Assembly (NCBI RefSeq): GCF_014653695.1
Contig: NZ_BNAR01000008.1
Coordinates: forward strand, 310,001-374,000
Length of the DNA: 64,000 bases
Reading direction: 5' to 3'
Origin: Lentzea cavernae
GTDB lineage: Bacteria; Actinomycetota; Actinomycetes; Mycobacteriales; Pseudonocardiaceae
Position 1 is the stretch's first letter. Every line of letters starts with the position of its first letter. The position numbers and the translations under genes are program-made. Positions 28,487-36,615 of this stretch are shown one piece after another. Below the pieces are notes generated by a model that did not search any database, was not told where the DNA came from, and worked only from the letters and a program-made list of their open reading frames with translations.

Positions 28487-29701
28487 GTGTCCAATCTGGT
28501 GGAACGTGATGTGCGTCATAGGGCAAAAGGCGTGCACGAACGGGGTTTTCGAGCGCTCACCGGGGCTTGGGCGGTGTCGCTCGCGGGCGACGGCGTGCGC
28601 GTCGTCGCGTTGCCCTTGTTCACCGCCGCGAGCACGCGCAGTCCGCTCGCCGTGTCCGCTGTGGCCGTCGCGCTGACGCTGCCCTGGTTGCTCGTCGCGC
28701 TGCCCGCCGGCGCCCTTGTGGACCGCTGGAGACCCAGAAACGTTGTCGTGGTGGCGCATTCGCTGCGCGCCGGGGTGACCGGAGTGCTCGCGCTCGCGGT
28801 CCACACCGGACACGCGACGGTGGTCGTCTTGTGCGCCACGGCTTTCGTGCTGACGTCCGCGGAGACGTTCGCGGACTCGGCGTCCCAGGTGCTGCTGGTC
28901 GAGCTCGCGGGCCCTGGAGGGCTGGAGGCGGCGAACGGCAGGTTCGTCGCGGTCGAGACGGTCGGGATGGACCTCGCCGGCCCGCTGGCCGCCGCGGCGC
29001 TGTTCTGGTGGGCCCCGGCCGCCTGCTTCGCCCTCGACGCGCTCTCGTTCGTCGCCGCCGCGGTGCTCGCGTCCCGCGTGCCGGACGTCGCCGCGGAACG
29101 GTCCGAGGGTGATCTTCGCGGGCAACTGGCCGAGGGGGCGCGGTTCCTCCTGCGGACCCCGGGCCTGCGGTCACTGGTAGTTGCCGTTGCAATCACAGCT
29201 CTGTGTGCGGCCGCGATCAACGCCGTGCTGGCGCTCTACTCCATCCAGGTACTCGGTCTCGCCGAACCGGTGGTTCCGCTCCTCGTCGTGGCCATGGCGG
29301 CCGGAGCTCTGCTAGGGGCCTGGCTCTCCCCGCGGCTCGCGCGGCGGTGGGGTTCCGGCCGGGTCATGGTCGGGTTCCTGGCGGTGCTCGGCGCTGCGTT
29401 CGCGTTGTTCGGCCTCACCCCGCTGCTGGTGGTGGCGGTGTTCGCGTGCGTGCTGTTCGGCCTGGCGTCCGCGGGGTGGAACGTGCTGTCCGCGACCCGG
29501 CGGCAACGCCTCACGCCCGGCCCGATGATGGGCCGTGTGACCAGTGCTTATCGGGTGCTCGCCTGGGGCCTGTCCCCGCTGGGTGCGGGCCTCGCCGGAC
29601 CGCTGGCCGAGGCGACGTCGCTCGGCACCGTCTACGTCGTGGCGGGCTCGATCGTGGGATTCACCGCGATCTTGCTGGCCCGGCCGCTCGTGCGCGGCTG
29701 A
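28487..29701 (+). CDS. MFS transporter (MFS_3 / multidrug-type exporter)
   Basis: 404 residues and about 12 TM segments. RALTGAWAVSLAGDGVRVVALPLFTAASTRSPLAVSAVAVALTLPWLLVALPAGALVDRWRPRNVVV is the classic N terminus of EntS/MFS_3 efflux proteins, with motif A-like GALVDRWRPR. GTG at 28487 has little ribosome site; GTG at 28499 or 28532 could also start it. The divergent arrangement with the DSVRIT repeat gene leaves 195 bp (28292-28486) for shared promoters. The substrate is unknown; export of a product linked to the repeat protein is possible but unsupported. Confidence 0.88.
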   Translation: MSNLVERDVRHRAKGVHERGFRALTGAWAVSLAGDGVRVVALPLFTAASTRSPLAVSAVAVALTLPWLLVALPAGALVDRWRPRNVVVVAHSLRAGVTGVLALAVHTGHATVVVLCATAFVLTSAETFADSASQVLLVELAGPGGLEAANGRFVAVETVGMDLAGPLAAAALFWWAPAACFALDALSFVAAAVLASRVPDVAAERSEGDLRGQLAEGARFLLRTPGLRSLVVAVAITALCAAAINAVLALYSIQVLGLAEPVVPLLVVAMAAGALLGAWLSPRLARRWGSGRVMVGFLAVLGAAFALFGLTPLLVVAVFACVLFGLASAGWNVLSATRRQRLTPGPMMGRVTSAYRVLAWGLSPLGAGLAGPLAEATSLGTVYVVAGSIVGFTAILLARPLVRG

Positions 29702-29721
29702 GTTCGGCTACCGTACCCGCC

Positions 29722-29967
29722 GTGACCATCGTGGAGACCGTTCTCGTCTTCGCGCTGATCCCGCTGGCCATTTACGGCGTGATCACGCTGCTGACGGTGA
29801 GGCCAAAGGCCACCCGGATTCCCCGGTACCGGCCCGGCCAGGAGTGGGGCTACGCCCCGGTGTGGTGGAGCGCGAACCCCGCTGGGTTGAGCGCGGAGCA
29901 CCACAGCGCCGCTGAGCCCGGTACCGCGGGCTCGACCGCCAAGGGAGGCGCACGTGGCAACTGGTAA
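29722..29967 (+). CDS. Small membrane protein resembling aa3 oxidase subunit CtaJ
   Basis: 81 residues from GTG at 29722. One N-terminal TM helix (VETVLVFALIPLAIYGVITLLTV) is followed by a basic, Tyr/Pro-rich segment RIPRYRPGQEWGYAPVWWSANP and a disordered tail. From memory, mycobacterial proteins with this layout in this neighbourhood were found as an accessory subunit (CtaJ) of the cytochrome bcc-aa3 supercomplex. The assignment rests on layout and gene order only. It overlaps the next gene by 14 bp, so the two are translated together. Confidence 0.65.
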   Translation: MTIVETVLVFALIPLAIYGVITLLTVRPKATRIPRYRPGQEWGYAPVWWSANPAGLSAEHHSAAEPGTAGSTAKGGARGNW

Positions 29968-30433
29968 GGCGATCGAGGCCGTCGACCCGGCATCGCTGCC
30001 CCTCGGGGCCGTCGTGACGAACAGCGGCCGGGTGTCCGCGGCGAAGATGTACGAGCCGCACGTGCCGGAGCTGCCGTTCACGCCGACCCAGCTCGCGCAG
30101 CTGGACGAGGCGCTGACGCTCTCCAGCCGCACCACGGGCCTCGACTTCAGCGTGTACCTGGGCGAGCTCGGCTCGAACGCCCACGAGCGCGCGCAGGAGC
30201 TGCACGGCTCCACCGAGCGCCCGTCGCACCACGTCCTCGTGGCCGTGTCGCCGGGCGAGCGCGTCGTCGAGGTCGTGACGGGCGAGGAGTCCCACCGCCG
30301 TCTCGCCGACCGCGGCGCCAAGCTCGCGGTGATGAGCATGGTCGCGTCCTTCAAGGAGGGCGACCTCGCGGGCGGCCTCGTGTCGGGCCTGCGCATGCTG
30401 ACCGACCAGGCGGGCACCGCACCGCGTTCCTGA
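29954..30433 (+). CDS. DUF5130-like conserved protein (Rv2468c-like)
   Basis: A 159-residue soluble protein, GTG start with AAGGGAGG at 29941-29948. It has a TPM-like fold signature: LPFTPTQLAQLDEALTLSSRTTGLDFSVYLGELG, then HHVLVAVSPGERVVEVVTGEESHRRLADRGAKLAVMSMVASFKEGDLAGGL. Function unknown. It is translationally coupled to the CtaJ-like gene, hinting at a link with the respiratory oxidase. Confidence 0.85.
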   Translation: MATGKAIEAVDPASLPLGAVVTNSGRVSAAKMYEPHVPELPFTPTQLAQLDEALTLSSRTTGLDFSVYLGELGSNAHERAQELHGSTERPSHHVLVAVSPGERVVEVVTGEESHRRLADRGAKLAVMSMVASFKEGDLAGGLVSGLRMLTDQAGTAPRS

Positions 30434-30447
30434 TCATCGTTCTCGAG

Positions 30448-30476
30448 AACGCCCCCGGCACCGCGCCGGGGGCGTT
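30448..30476. terminator. Bidirectional terminator
   Basis: AACGCCCCCGGC (30448-30459) pairs perfectly with 30465-30476, loop ACCGC, followed by TTCT. It lies between the convergent DUF5130-like and GNAT genes, whose coding sequence starts 3 bp later. Confidence 0.9.
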
Positions 30477-30478
30477 TT

Positions 30479-31129
30479 CTACGCGCTGACCGCGTCCCGC
30501 GCGGCCGCGTTCTGGGCCACCACGAGGTCGGAGATCTTCTCCCACCCCAGCTTGAGGTACAGGTGCACGCCCGCGGTGGAGGCGAACAACAGCCCGGTCT
30601 CCGCGCCCTGGTCCAGTGCCTCCGTGATCAGCGCGCCCATCACGACGCTGCCGAGCCCCCGCCGCCGATGTGCCTCCGCGGTCTCGATGCGGTGGGCCAC
30701 GGCATCCCGGCCCACCACGGCCATCAACCCGCTGGCCGCCACCTCACCGTCCGCCAGCACCCTCACCCCGATCACCGGGCCCCCGGTGACCTCCACCTCG
30801 TAGCCCGCGGGCGGTTCCGGCGCGGGATGGCCCGCCAGCGCACGCCGCATGAACGTCTCGTCCGGCCGGGCCACGATCATGCCCGCCGCTTCGACGTCCG
30901 CGACCACCTTCTCGGGCGCGTGCGTGGGGACGCTGAGCCAGCTCGGTTCGCTCGCGGCCGCCACCATCGTGGCCATCGCGGCGGTCTCCGCGTCGTCCGT
31001 CGCGATCCACTCGAACACCCGGTGCGGCCGGTTCACGTGGACCACCAGGTAGCCGTCGCGGTGCTCGGACGTCAGCCCGTCGGCCGCGATCCAGCCGCGG
31101 TGCCAGCGCTCCACCAGTTCGCCGATCAT
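30479..31129 (-). CDS. GNAT-family N-acetyltransferase
   Basis: A 216-residue enzyme. The C-terminal GNAT core has VAHRIETAEAHRRRGLGSVVMGALITEALDQGAETGLLFASTAGVHLYLKLGWEKI, with the acetyl-CoA pyrophosphate loop (RRRGLG) and the terminal Tyr. The N-terminal 100 residues (WIATDDAETAAMATMVAAASEPSWLSV) look like an additional degenerate GNAT-like or substrate domain. The start ATG at 31129 forms an ATGA overlap with the upstream barstar-domain gene, so both are made together. Substrate unknown. Confidence 0.88.
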   Translation of the reverse strand: MIGELVERWHRGWIAADGLTSEHRDGYLVVHVNRPHRVFEWIATDDAETAAMATMVAAASEPSWLSVPTHAPEKVVADVEAAGMIVARPDETFMRRALAGHPAPEPPAGYEVEVTGGPVIGVRVLADGEVAASGLMAVVGRDAVAHRIETAEAHRRRGLGSVVMGALITEALDQGAETGLLFASTAGVHLYLKLGWEKISDLVVAQNAAARDAVSA

Positions 31130-32226
31130 GCTTCTCCTTCTGATGTGGACGGTTCGAGCACGAGGTCGACGTGGAGCCGCAGAGTTGCCACGATCCAGTC
31201 GAACTCCTCGGCGACCGCGTGACGAGCGACGTCGGAGTGGTGCCACACCACGGTGGTGTCGCCGGGCACTGGACCGCAGCACAACAGACGCAGGTGCTCC
31301 TCCACCTCCCAGTACGTCCGTCCGAAAAGACGTCCCGGACCGAGCAGTCCCTCGTTCAGCGCGAGGTAGAGGCTCGGCGTGTCGGTGACGTGCCTGCCGT
31401 CGACGTGGAAGACACCCCCGCCGCCCCACCCCTGCGGCCGGTCGTCGCCGTGACGCAGCAGTGCGAGCCAGGCCGATCGGCCCTCGGTGCCGTACCGCGA
31501 CCACAGACCGGGTTCGGCCGGAACGCTCTCCCGCCAGAGTTCCCACACCGGCCGCCAGCCGGCCTTCGGGAACGTCCTTCCTTCGACGAAGTGCGCAGTC
31601 TGGGCGAACGTCAGGTCGAGGAGCCCGGCACCCAGCGGTGACCGCCGGACGTCGGTGATGTCCAGGCCGAACGGCACGGTGGCCAGCTCGTCGCCGTGGA
31701 CGTCCAGTGCGCGGAGGTACTCCGCGTAGCCCTCCCACAGATGCGGTCTCTCGATGACCTGTCTGGTCGGCTCGGCGACCTCGCACCCGATGAGCCGCAC
31801 GGGAGGCCAATGGACGCGGTAGTCGTGCCCCTTGCGGGGAAAACCGTCGATGGAGGTGCACTCACGATCCAGTGTCCCCGGCTCCAGCAGCCAGTACGTC
31901 ACCACGTCGGGCAGCGGATCGAACAAGTAGGACTGGCACAACAGGGATGCCGAGGCGAACACCTCGCCGTCCGGTGTCACAGCGTGGACGTGAATGTCCT
32001 CGAACGTCCACCTCTGCAGGTGGTGCGGGCCGTCGTACACGTCGAACCCGACGAGCTCGCCGAACCGCGCGGCGGTCTCCGGCAGGACCCCGCGGAACAC
32101 CAGGAGCTCTCGGTCCGGCAGCACTTCACCGGTGAACAGGCCGTCCGCGTCGACGGCCCGGACCAGCACTTCTTCGTCGTAACCCTCGATGTGGCGCACG
32201 ACCTCGTAGCGAATCGGCAGCGGCAA
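31126..32226 (-). CDS. Barstar-domain protein of unknown function
   Basis: 366 residues. The N-terminal 260 residues match no family I recognise; they are rich in Trp/His and carry PVRLIGCEVAEPTRQVIERPHLWEGYAEYLRAL. The last ~95 residues look like barstar: VFHVDGRHVTDTPSLYLALNEGLLGPGRLFGRTYWEVEEHLRLL, then TTVVWHHSDVARHAVAEEFDWIVATL. Barstar folds inhibit secreted RNases, so an immunity or RNase-binding role is possible, but no toxin gene is adjacent. The start is TTG with GGGGAGG 4 bp upstream; no better start fits. The stop overlaps the GNAT start as ATGA. Confidence 0.78.
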   Translation of the reverse strand: MPLPIRYEVVRHIEGYDEEVLVRAVDADGLFTGEVLPDRELLVFRGVLPETAARFGELVGFDVYDGPHHLQRWTFEDIHVHAVTPDGEVFASASLLCQSYLFDPLPDVVTYWLLEPGTLDRECTSIDGFPRKGHDYRVHWPPVRLIGCEVAEPTRQVIERPHLWEGYAEYLRALDVHGDELATVPFGLDITDVRRSPLGAGLLDLTFAQTAHFVEGRTFPKAGWRPVWELWRESVPAEPGLWSRYGTEGRSAWLALLRHGDDRPQGWGGGGVFHVDGRHVTDTPSLYLALNEGLLGPGRLFGRTYWEVEEHLRLLCCGPVPGDTTVVWHHSDVARHAVAEEFDWIVATLRLHVDLVLEPSTSEGEA

Positions 32227-32258
32227 GAAACCTCCCCAGGCCGCCCGAAGCTACGCGA

Positions 32259-32292
32259 AAGCCCCGCAACGCGCGAACGCATTGCGGGGCTT
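32259..32292. terminator. Terminator downstream of pepN
   Basis: AAGCCCCGCAACGCG (32259-32273) pairs with 32278-32292 with one mismatch around a CGAA loop. It lies 14 bp beyond the pepN stop and just upstream of the barstar-domain gene, separating the two transcripts. Confidence 0.85.
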
Positions 32293-32305
32293 CCACTTCA
32301 GCTCG

Positions 32306-34867
32306 TCAGGAGCGGTCGAACTCCTGCGCGGCGAGCGCGCGCACGATGCCCGCCCTGCCCTCGGACACCAGGCGGCGCAGGGCCGGCGGGTGCTCGTCGG
32401 CCAGCCACGCGTCCGCGGCCTCCACAGTGGACTTCGCGATCGACCACGCCGGGAACATGCCCACGACCATCGACTGCGCGCGCTCGGAGGAGCGGCGGTC
32501 CCACACACCCTTGACGTCGGCGAAGTAGCGCTCGACGTACGGCGCGAGCAGTTCCTTCTGACCGGGGTGCGAGATGCCCGCGATGATCGCCTCGCTGACC
32601 GCGTTGGGCAGGTCGTCGTCGTTCACGGCGCGGTCCCAGGCCTCGTCCTTCGCCGCGGTGGTCGGGCGCAGGGCGCGCGTCGACTGCGCACGGCGGTGGC
32701 CGGTGGAGGTCGGGTCGCGCTCCTCCTCGGCGTTGATCTCCGGCAGGTCCGCCCTGCCGTGCGCGACGAGCGCCTGCAGCAGGCGCCAGCGCAGGTCGGT
32801 GTCGACGTCGAGGCCCTCGAGGACCGCGGAACCGTCGTACCAGCCGCGCAGGACGTCCACAGTGGAGTCGTCGAGCACCGACGAGGCCAGCGCGTTCACG
32901 AACGCCAGCTGGTGGTCGGAACCCGGCTCGGCCGCCTGCGCCAGTTCGAGGGCCTTGGCGACGAACCGGCGCCAGCCCTCCGCGCGCCACGAGTCGTCCG
33001 CGTAGGACGACAGCGAGGTCTGGGCCTGGAGCAGAAGTCGTTGCACCACACCGACCTCGGTCTCGGAGCCGAGGCCGCCGAGCACCAGGTCGACGAAGTC
33101 GCGTGCCTTCAGCTCGGCCTCGCGGGTCATCTCCCACGCGGCCGACCAGCACAGCGTGCGCGGCAGCGGCTCGGCGATGTCCGAGATGTGGTCGATCAGC
33201 GCGGCCAGCGAGTCGGGGTCCAGGCGCATCGTGCAGTACGTGAGGTCGTCGTCGTTGACCAGCACGATCTTGCCGCGGTGCACGCCGACCAGTTCGGGGA
33301 CCTCGGTGCGGTCGCCCGTGACGTCCAGCTCGTGGCGGTGCGTGCGGACGAGCTTGCCGGAGCCGTCGTCGTCGTAGACGCCGATCGCGATGCGGTGCGT
33401 GCGCAGCTCGCCAGCACCCGGACGCGCGCCGCCCTGCAGCACGGCGAACTCGGTGAACTTGCCGTCGGCGTCCACGGTGAACTTGGGGCGCAACAGGTTC
33501 AGGCCCGTCGTCTCCAGCCACTGCGCGCTCCACCACGACAGGTCGCGGCCCGACGCCTCCTCCAGCGCGCCCAGCAGGTCGGCCAGCGTGGCGTTGCCCC
33601 AGGCGTGCTTGGCGAAGTAGACCCGCAGGCCCGCCAGGAAGTTCTCCAGCCCGACGTACGCGACGAGCTGCTTGAGCACCGAGGCGCCCTTGGCGTAGGT
33701 GATGCCGTCGAAGTTGACCTCGACCGCCTGCACGTCGGAGATGTCCGCGGCGACCGGGTGCGTGCTCGGCAGCTGGTCTTGCCGGTAGGCCCACGACTTC
33801 TCGATCTTCGCGAACGTCGTCCACGCCTGGCGGTACTCGGTGGCCTCGGCCTGCGCGAGCACGGACGCCCACGTGGCGAACGACTCGTTCAGCCACAGGT
33901 CGTCCCACCAGCGCATGGTGACCAGGTCGCCGAACCACATGTGCGCCATCTCGTGCAGCACGGTCTCGGCGCGGCGCTCGTAGAGGTAGCGGGTGACGCG
34001 GCTGCGGAAGACGTAGTCCTCGAGGAACGTGACGCAGCCGGCGTTCTCCATCGCGCCCGCGTTGAACTCCGGCACGAAGCACTGGTCGTACTTGCCGAAC
34101 GGGTACTGCACCCCGAACGCCTTGTGGAAGAACCCGAAGCCCTGCTTGGTCTCGGTGAACAGCCGCTCGTGGTCCATGTGGGGAGCGAGCGAGGCACGGC
34201 AGTAGATGCCCAGCGGGATCGTGAAGTCGCCCTCGACGAACTCGTCGCGCCACTCGGCGTACGGACCGGCGACCAGGGCCACGATGTAGGTCGACATCGG
34301 CTTGGTGGTGGCGAACGTGTGCACGTCCGCACCGCCCTCGCCGGGCTCGGTGGCGGTGATCTCGCCGTTCGAGATGACCTTCCAGTCGTGCGGCGCCGTC
34401 ACCTTCATGGAGTAGACGGACTTGAGGTCGGGCTGGTCGAAGCACGCGAACATGCGCTTGGCGTCCGCGGTCTCGAACTGCGAGTACAGGTACACGCCGC
34501 CGTCGACCGGGTCGACGAACCGGTGCAGGCCCTCGCCGGTGTTCATGTACCGGCAGTCGGCCTCGATGGTGAGCTCGTTGGTCTCCGCGAGGTCCGGCAG
34601 CTTGACGCCGTCCTCCTCGCGGTAGTCGGAGACGTCGATCTCGCTTCCGTTGAGCACAGCGCGGTGCACGGTCGCCGCCACGATGTCGATCCACGAGGAA
34701 GCACCCGGAGTCCGGCTGCGGAACACCACGGTGGTGGTGGAGCGGAACGTGTCCGTACCCGGCTTTCCGCCGCCGTCGGTCAGGTCCAGCTCGATCCGGT
34801 AGGACTCCACTTCCAGCAGCTCAGCACGGTCCTGAGCCTGGTCGCGGGTGAGGTTGGGCGCGGCCAC
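32306..34867 (-). CDS. pepN: Aminopeptidase N (M1 family)
   Basis: An 853-residue zinc aminopeptidase removing N-terminal residues from peptides. It shows the exopeptidase motif (NAGAMEN, near residue 268) and the zinc site HEMAH at 305-309 with the third ligand Glu at 328 (HExxH-x18-E). The C-terminal ERAP1-like helical domain closes the active site. The length is normal for the actinobacterial family. GTG start. It is divergent from the DsbA-like gene across 161 bp, the same arrangement as in mycobacteria. Confidence 0.96.
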   Translation of the reverse strand: MAAPNLTRDQAQDRAELLEVESYRIELDLTDGGGKPGTDTFRSTTTVVFRSRTPGASSWIDIVAATVHRAVLNGSEIDVSDYREEDGVKLPDLAETNELTIEADCRYMNTGEGLHRFVDPVDGGVYLYSQFETADAKRMFACFDQPDLKSVYSMKVTAPHDWKVISNGEITATEPGEGGADVHTFATTKPMSTYIVALVAGPYAEWRDEFVEGDFTIPLGIYCRASLAPHMDHERLFTETKQGFGFFHKAFGVQYPFGKYDQCFVPEFNAGAMENAGCVTFLEDYVFRSRVTRYLYERRAETVLHEMAHMWFGDLVTMRWWDDLWLNESFATWASVLAQAEATEYRQAWTTFAKIEKSWAYRQDQLPSTHPVAADISDVQAVEVNFDGITYAKGASVLKQLVAYVGLENFLAGLRVYFAKHAWGNATLADLLGALEEASGRDLSWWSAQWLETTGLNLLRPKFTVDADGKFTEFAVLQGGARPGAGELRTHRIAIGVYDDDGSGKLVRTHRHELDVTGDRTEVPELVGVHRGKIVLVNDDDLTYCTMRLDPDSLAALIDHISDIAEPLPRTLCWSAAWEMTREAELKARDFVDLVLGGLGSETEVGVVQRLLLQAQTSLSSYADDSWRAEGWRRFVAKALELAQAAEPGSDHQLAFVNALASSVLDDSTVDVLRGWYDGSAVLEGLDVDTDLRWRLLQALVAHGRADLPEINAEEERDPTSTGHRRAQSTRALRPTTAAKDEAWDRAVNDDDLPNAVSEAIIAGISHPGQKELLAPYVERYFADVKGVWDRRSSERAQSMVVGMFPAWSIAKSTVEAADAWLADEHPPALRRLVSEGRAGIVRALAAQEFDRS

Positions 34868-35028
34868 TGGTCACCTCGTCTGCCACGCGTTTGGTTACGC
34901 GCTGACGTCGTCGGGAATGGTTATGACTCCCGCATCCAATCACGGAACCGGCACACGGGAAGAGATGACGGGGTGATCTGGTTGGGCTGATGGGGCGATA
35001 ACCGCTCACAGTGACTTAAGGGGCACGC

Positions 35029-35637
35029 ATGACCGACAAGGCGAAGGTCGAGTTCTACTTCGACCCTCTCTGCCCGTTCGCCTGGATCTCCTCCCGCTGG
35101 ATCCTCGAGGTGGAGAAGGTCCGCGACATCGACCTGAGCTTCCACGTGATGAGCCTGTCCGTGCTGAACGAGGGCCGTGACCTGCCCGAGCAGTACAAGG
35201 AGCTCATGACGCACGGGTGGGGTCCCGTCCGCGTCGCCATCGCCGCCGAGCAGAAGTTCGGCAACGAGGTGCTGCCGAAGCTCTACACCGCGCTGGGCAC
35301 GCGCATCCACAACGAGGGCAAGAAGGACTTCTCCGAGGTCATCCCGCTGGCCCTCGAGGACGCCGGCCTGCCCGCCGAGCTCGCCGAGGCCGCGACCTCG
35401 ACCGAGTACGACGAGGCGCTGCGGGCCTCGCACCACCGCGGCATGGACCCGGTCGGCATGGACGTCGGCACGCCGACCATCCACATCGACGGCGTCGCGT
35501 TCTTCGGCCCGGTGCTGACGAAGATCCCGCGGGGCGAGGAGGCGGGCACGATCTTCGACGGCGCCCGGCTGCTGGCCGGCTACCCGTACTTCTTCGAGCT
35601 GAAGCGCACTCGGACGGGTGACCTGGACTTCAGCTGA
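35029..35637 (+). CDS. DsbA-family oxidoreductase (mycothiol-dependent Rv2466c type), CPFA active site
   Basis: A 202-residue thioredoxin-fold protein with helical insertion. YFDPLCPFAWISSRWILEVEKVRDIDLSFHVMSL, SHHRGMDPVGMDVGTPTIHIDGVAFFGPVLTKIPRGEEAG and the C-terminal YFFELKRTRTG match Rv2466c, which reduces substrates with mycothiol (family knowledge). The mycobacterial protein has CPWC; here the second Cys is Ala (CPFA), so only one active-site thiol remains. That fits a monothiol mechanism with mycothiol as the resolving partner. ATG start. Confidence 0.9.
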   Translation: MTDKAKVEFYFDPLCPFAWISSRWILEVEKVRDIDLSFHVMSLSVLNEGRDLPEQYKELMTHGWGPVRVAIAAEQKFGNEVLPKLYTALGTRIHNEGKKDFSEVIPLALEDAGLPAELAEAATSTEYDEALRASHHRGMDPVGMDVGTPTIHIDGVAFFGPVLTKIPRGEEAGTIFDGARLLAGYPYFFELKRTRTGDLDFS

Positions 35638-35695
35638 GGTCTCCCGGGCTCCTCGGCCGAGTTTTCTGTCGGGGGTGCTCGCTAGCGTTTTCGAC

Positions 35696-36541
35696 ATGGC
35701 AGACCACCGCGTCGAAATCGCAGTCCAGGGGCCCTGGTCCCTGGCGACCTCCCGTGCTTTCTGGGAGGGCTTCACACCGTCCGCGTTGCCCGCGCACTCG
35801 AGCGAGGCGCTGCGGGCGGTGTTCCTGGTCGAAGGCGAGTGGCGCCGTGCCGCGGTCTCCGTGACCCAGCACGGCGCCACTGCCGTCCTGTCGCTGTCCG
35901 GCACCGGCGATCTCGACCTGGCCGCGGCGCAGGTGTGCCGGTTCCTGTCGCTGGACGTCGACGGGCGGGCGTGGCCCGACGTCGGTGCGCGAGATCCCGT
36001 GATCGCCGAGGCCCAAGCCTCGTTGCCCGGCTTGCGTCCTTGCGGGTTCTACTCGCCGTACGAGGCGGCGGCGTGGTCGGTGCTGGCGCAGCGGGTGCGG
36101 ATGTCGCAGGCGGCCGCGCTGAAGGCTTCGCTGCTGCGGGACGGCGTGTTCCCGGCCCCCGCGGAGCTGCTGGCGCTCGACCTGGACCTGCCCGGCCGCA
36201 AGGCCGAGTACCTGCGGGCCGTGGCCGAGGCCGCCCTGGAGGGCCTGCTGGACGGCGTGACGCTGCGCGCCATGAAACCGGCGGCCGCCGTGCTGGCGGT
36301 GCAGCAGGTCAAGGGGCTGGGACCGTTCGCGGCCGAGCTGGTCGTGCTGCGCGGGGCGAACGCTCCGGACGCCGTGCCGCACAACGAGTCCCGTCTCACC
36401 GACGAGGTGGCGGAGCGGTACGGCAGACCGTTGGCCGAGGTGTCCGAGGCGTGGCGGCCGTATCGGACGTGGGCGTCGGTGCACCTGCGCGTGCTGCGGG
36501 AGCGGCGGCTGGGAGGTGCGATGGCGGCTGCGGTCCGGTGA
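35696..36541 (+). CDS. AlkA-like HhH-GPD DNA glycosylase
   Basis: 281 residues. An N-terminal beta domain (residues 1-100) precedes a helical HhH-GPD core: YSPYEAAAWSVLAQRVRMSQAAALKASLL, then the helix-hairpin-helix VQQVKGLGPFAAELVVLRGANAPDAVPHNESRL. It would excise alkylated bases such as 3-methyladenine. At the place of the catalytic Asp of E. coli AlkA (in a PDDY context) this protein reads PHNESR, so the usual Asp is not obvious. ATG at 35696 was chosen over an earlier start inside the preceding gene. Confidence 0.85.
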   Translation: MADHRVEIAVQGPWSLATSRAFWEGFTPSALPAHSSEALRAVFLVEGEWRRAAVSVTQHGATAVLSLSGTGDLDLAAAQVCRFLSLDVDGRAWPDVGARDPVIAEAQASLPGLRPCGFYSPYEAAAWSVLAQRVRMSQAAALKASLLRDGVFPAPAELLALDLDLPGRKAEYLRAVAEAALEGLLDGVTLRAMKPAAAVLAVQQVKGLGPFAAELVVLRGANAPDAVPHNESRLTDEVAERYGRPLAEVSEAWRPYRTWASVHLRVLRERRLGGAMAAAVR

Positions 36542-36615
36542 GCCTTCCATAGGCCCGTGGCTCCTTCTTGACTGCTTTCGCTCAAGGCCCATGTCCCTCT
36601 CGGGCCCGTGCCTTG

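Noticed and set aside
28487..30433. RiPP biosynthetic cluster around the DSVRIT gene
   Set aside because: No LanM, YcaO, ATP-grasp, radical SAM or dedicated peptidase gene is nearby; the multi-core idea is kept only as an alternative in the finding.
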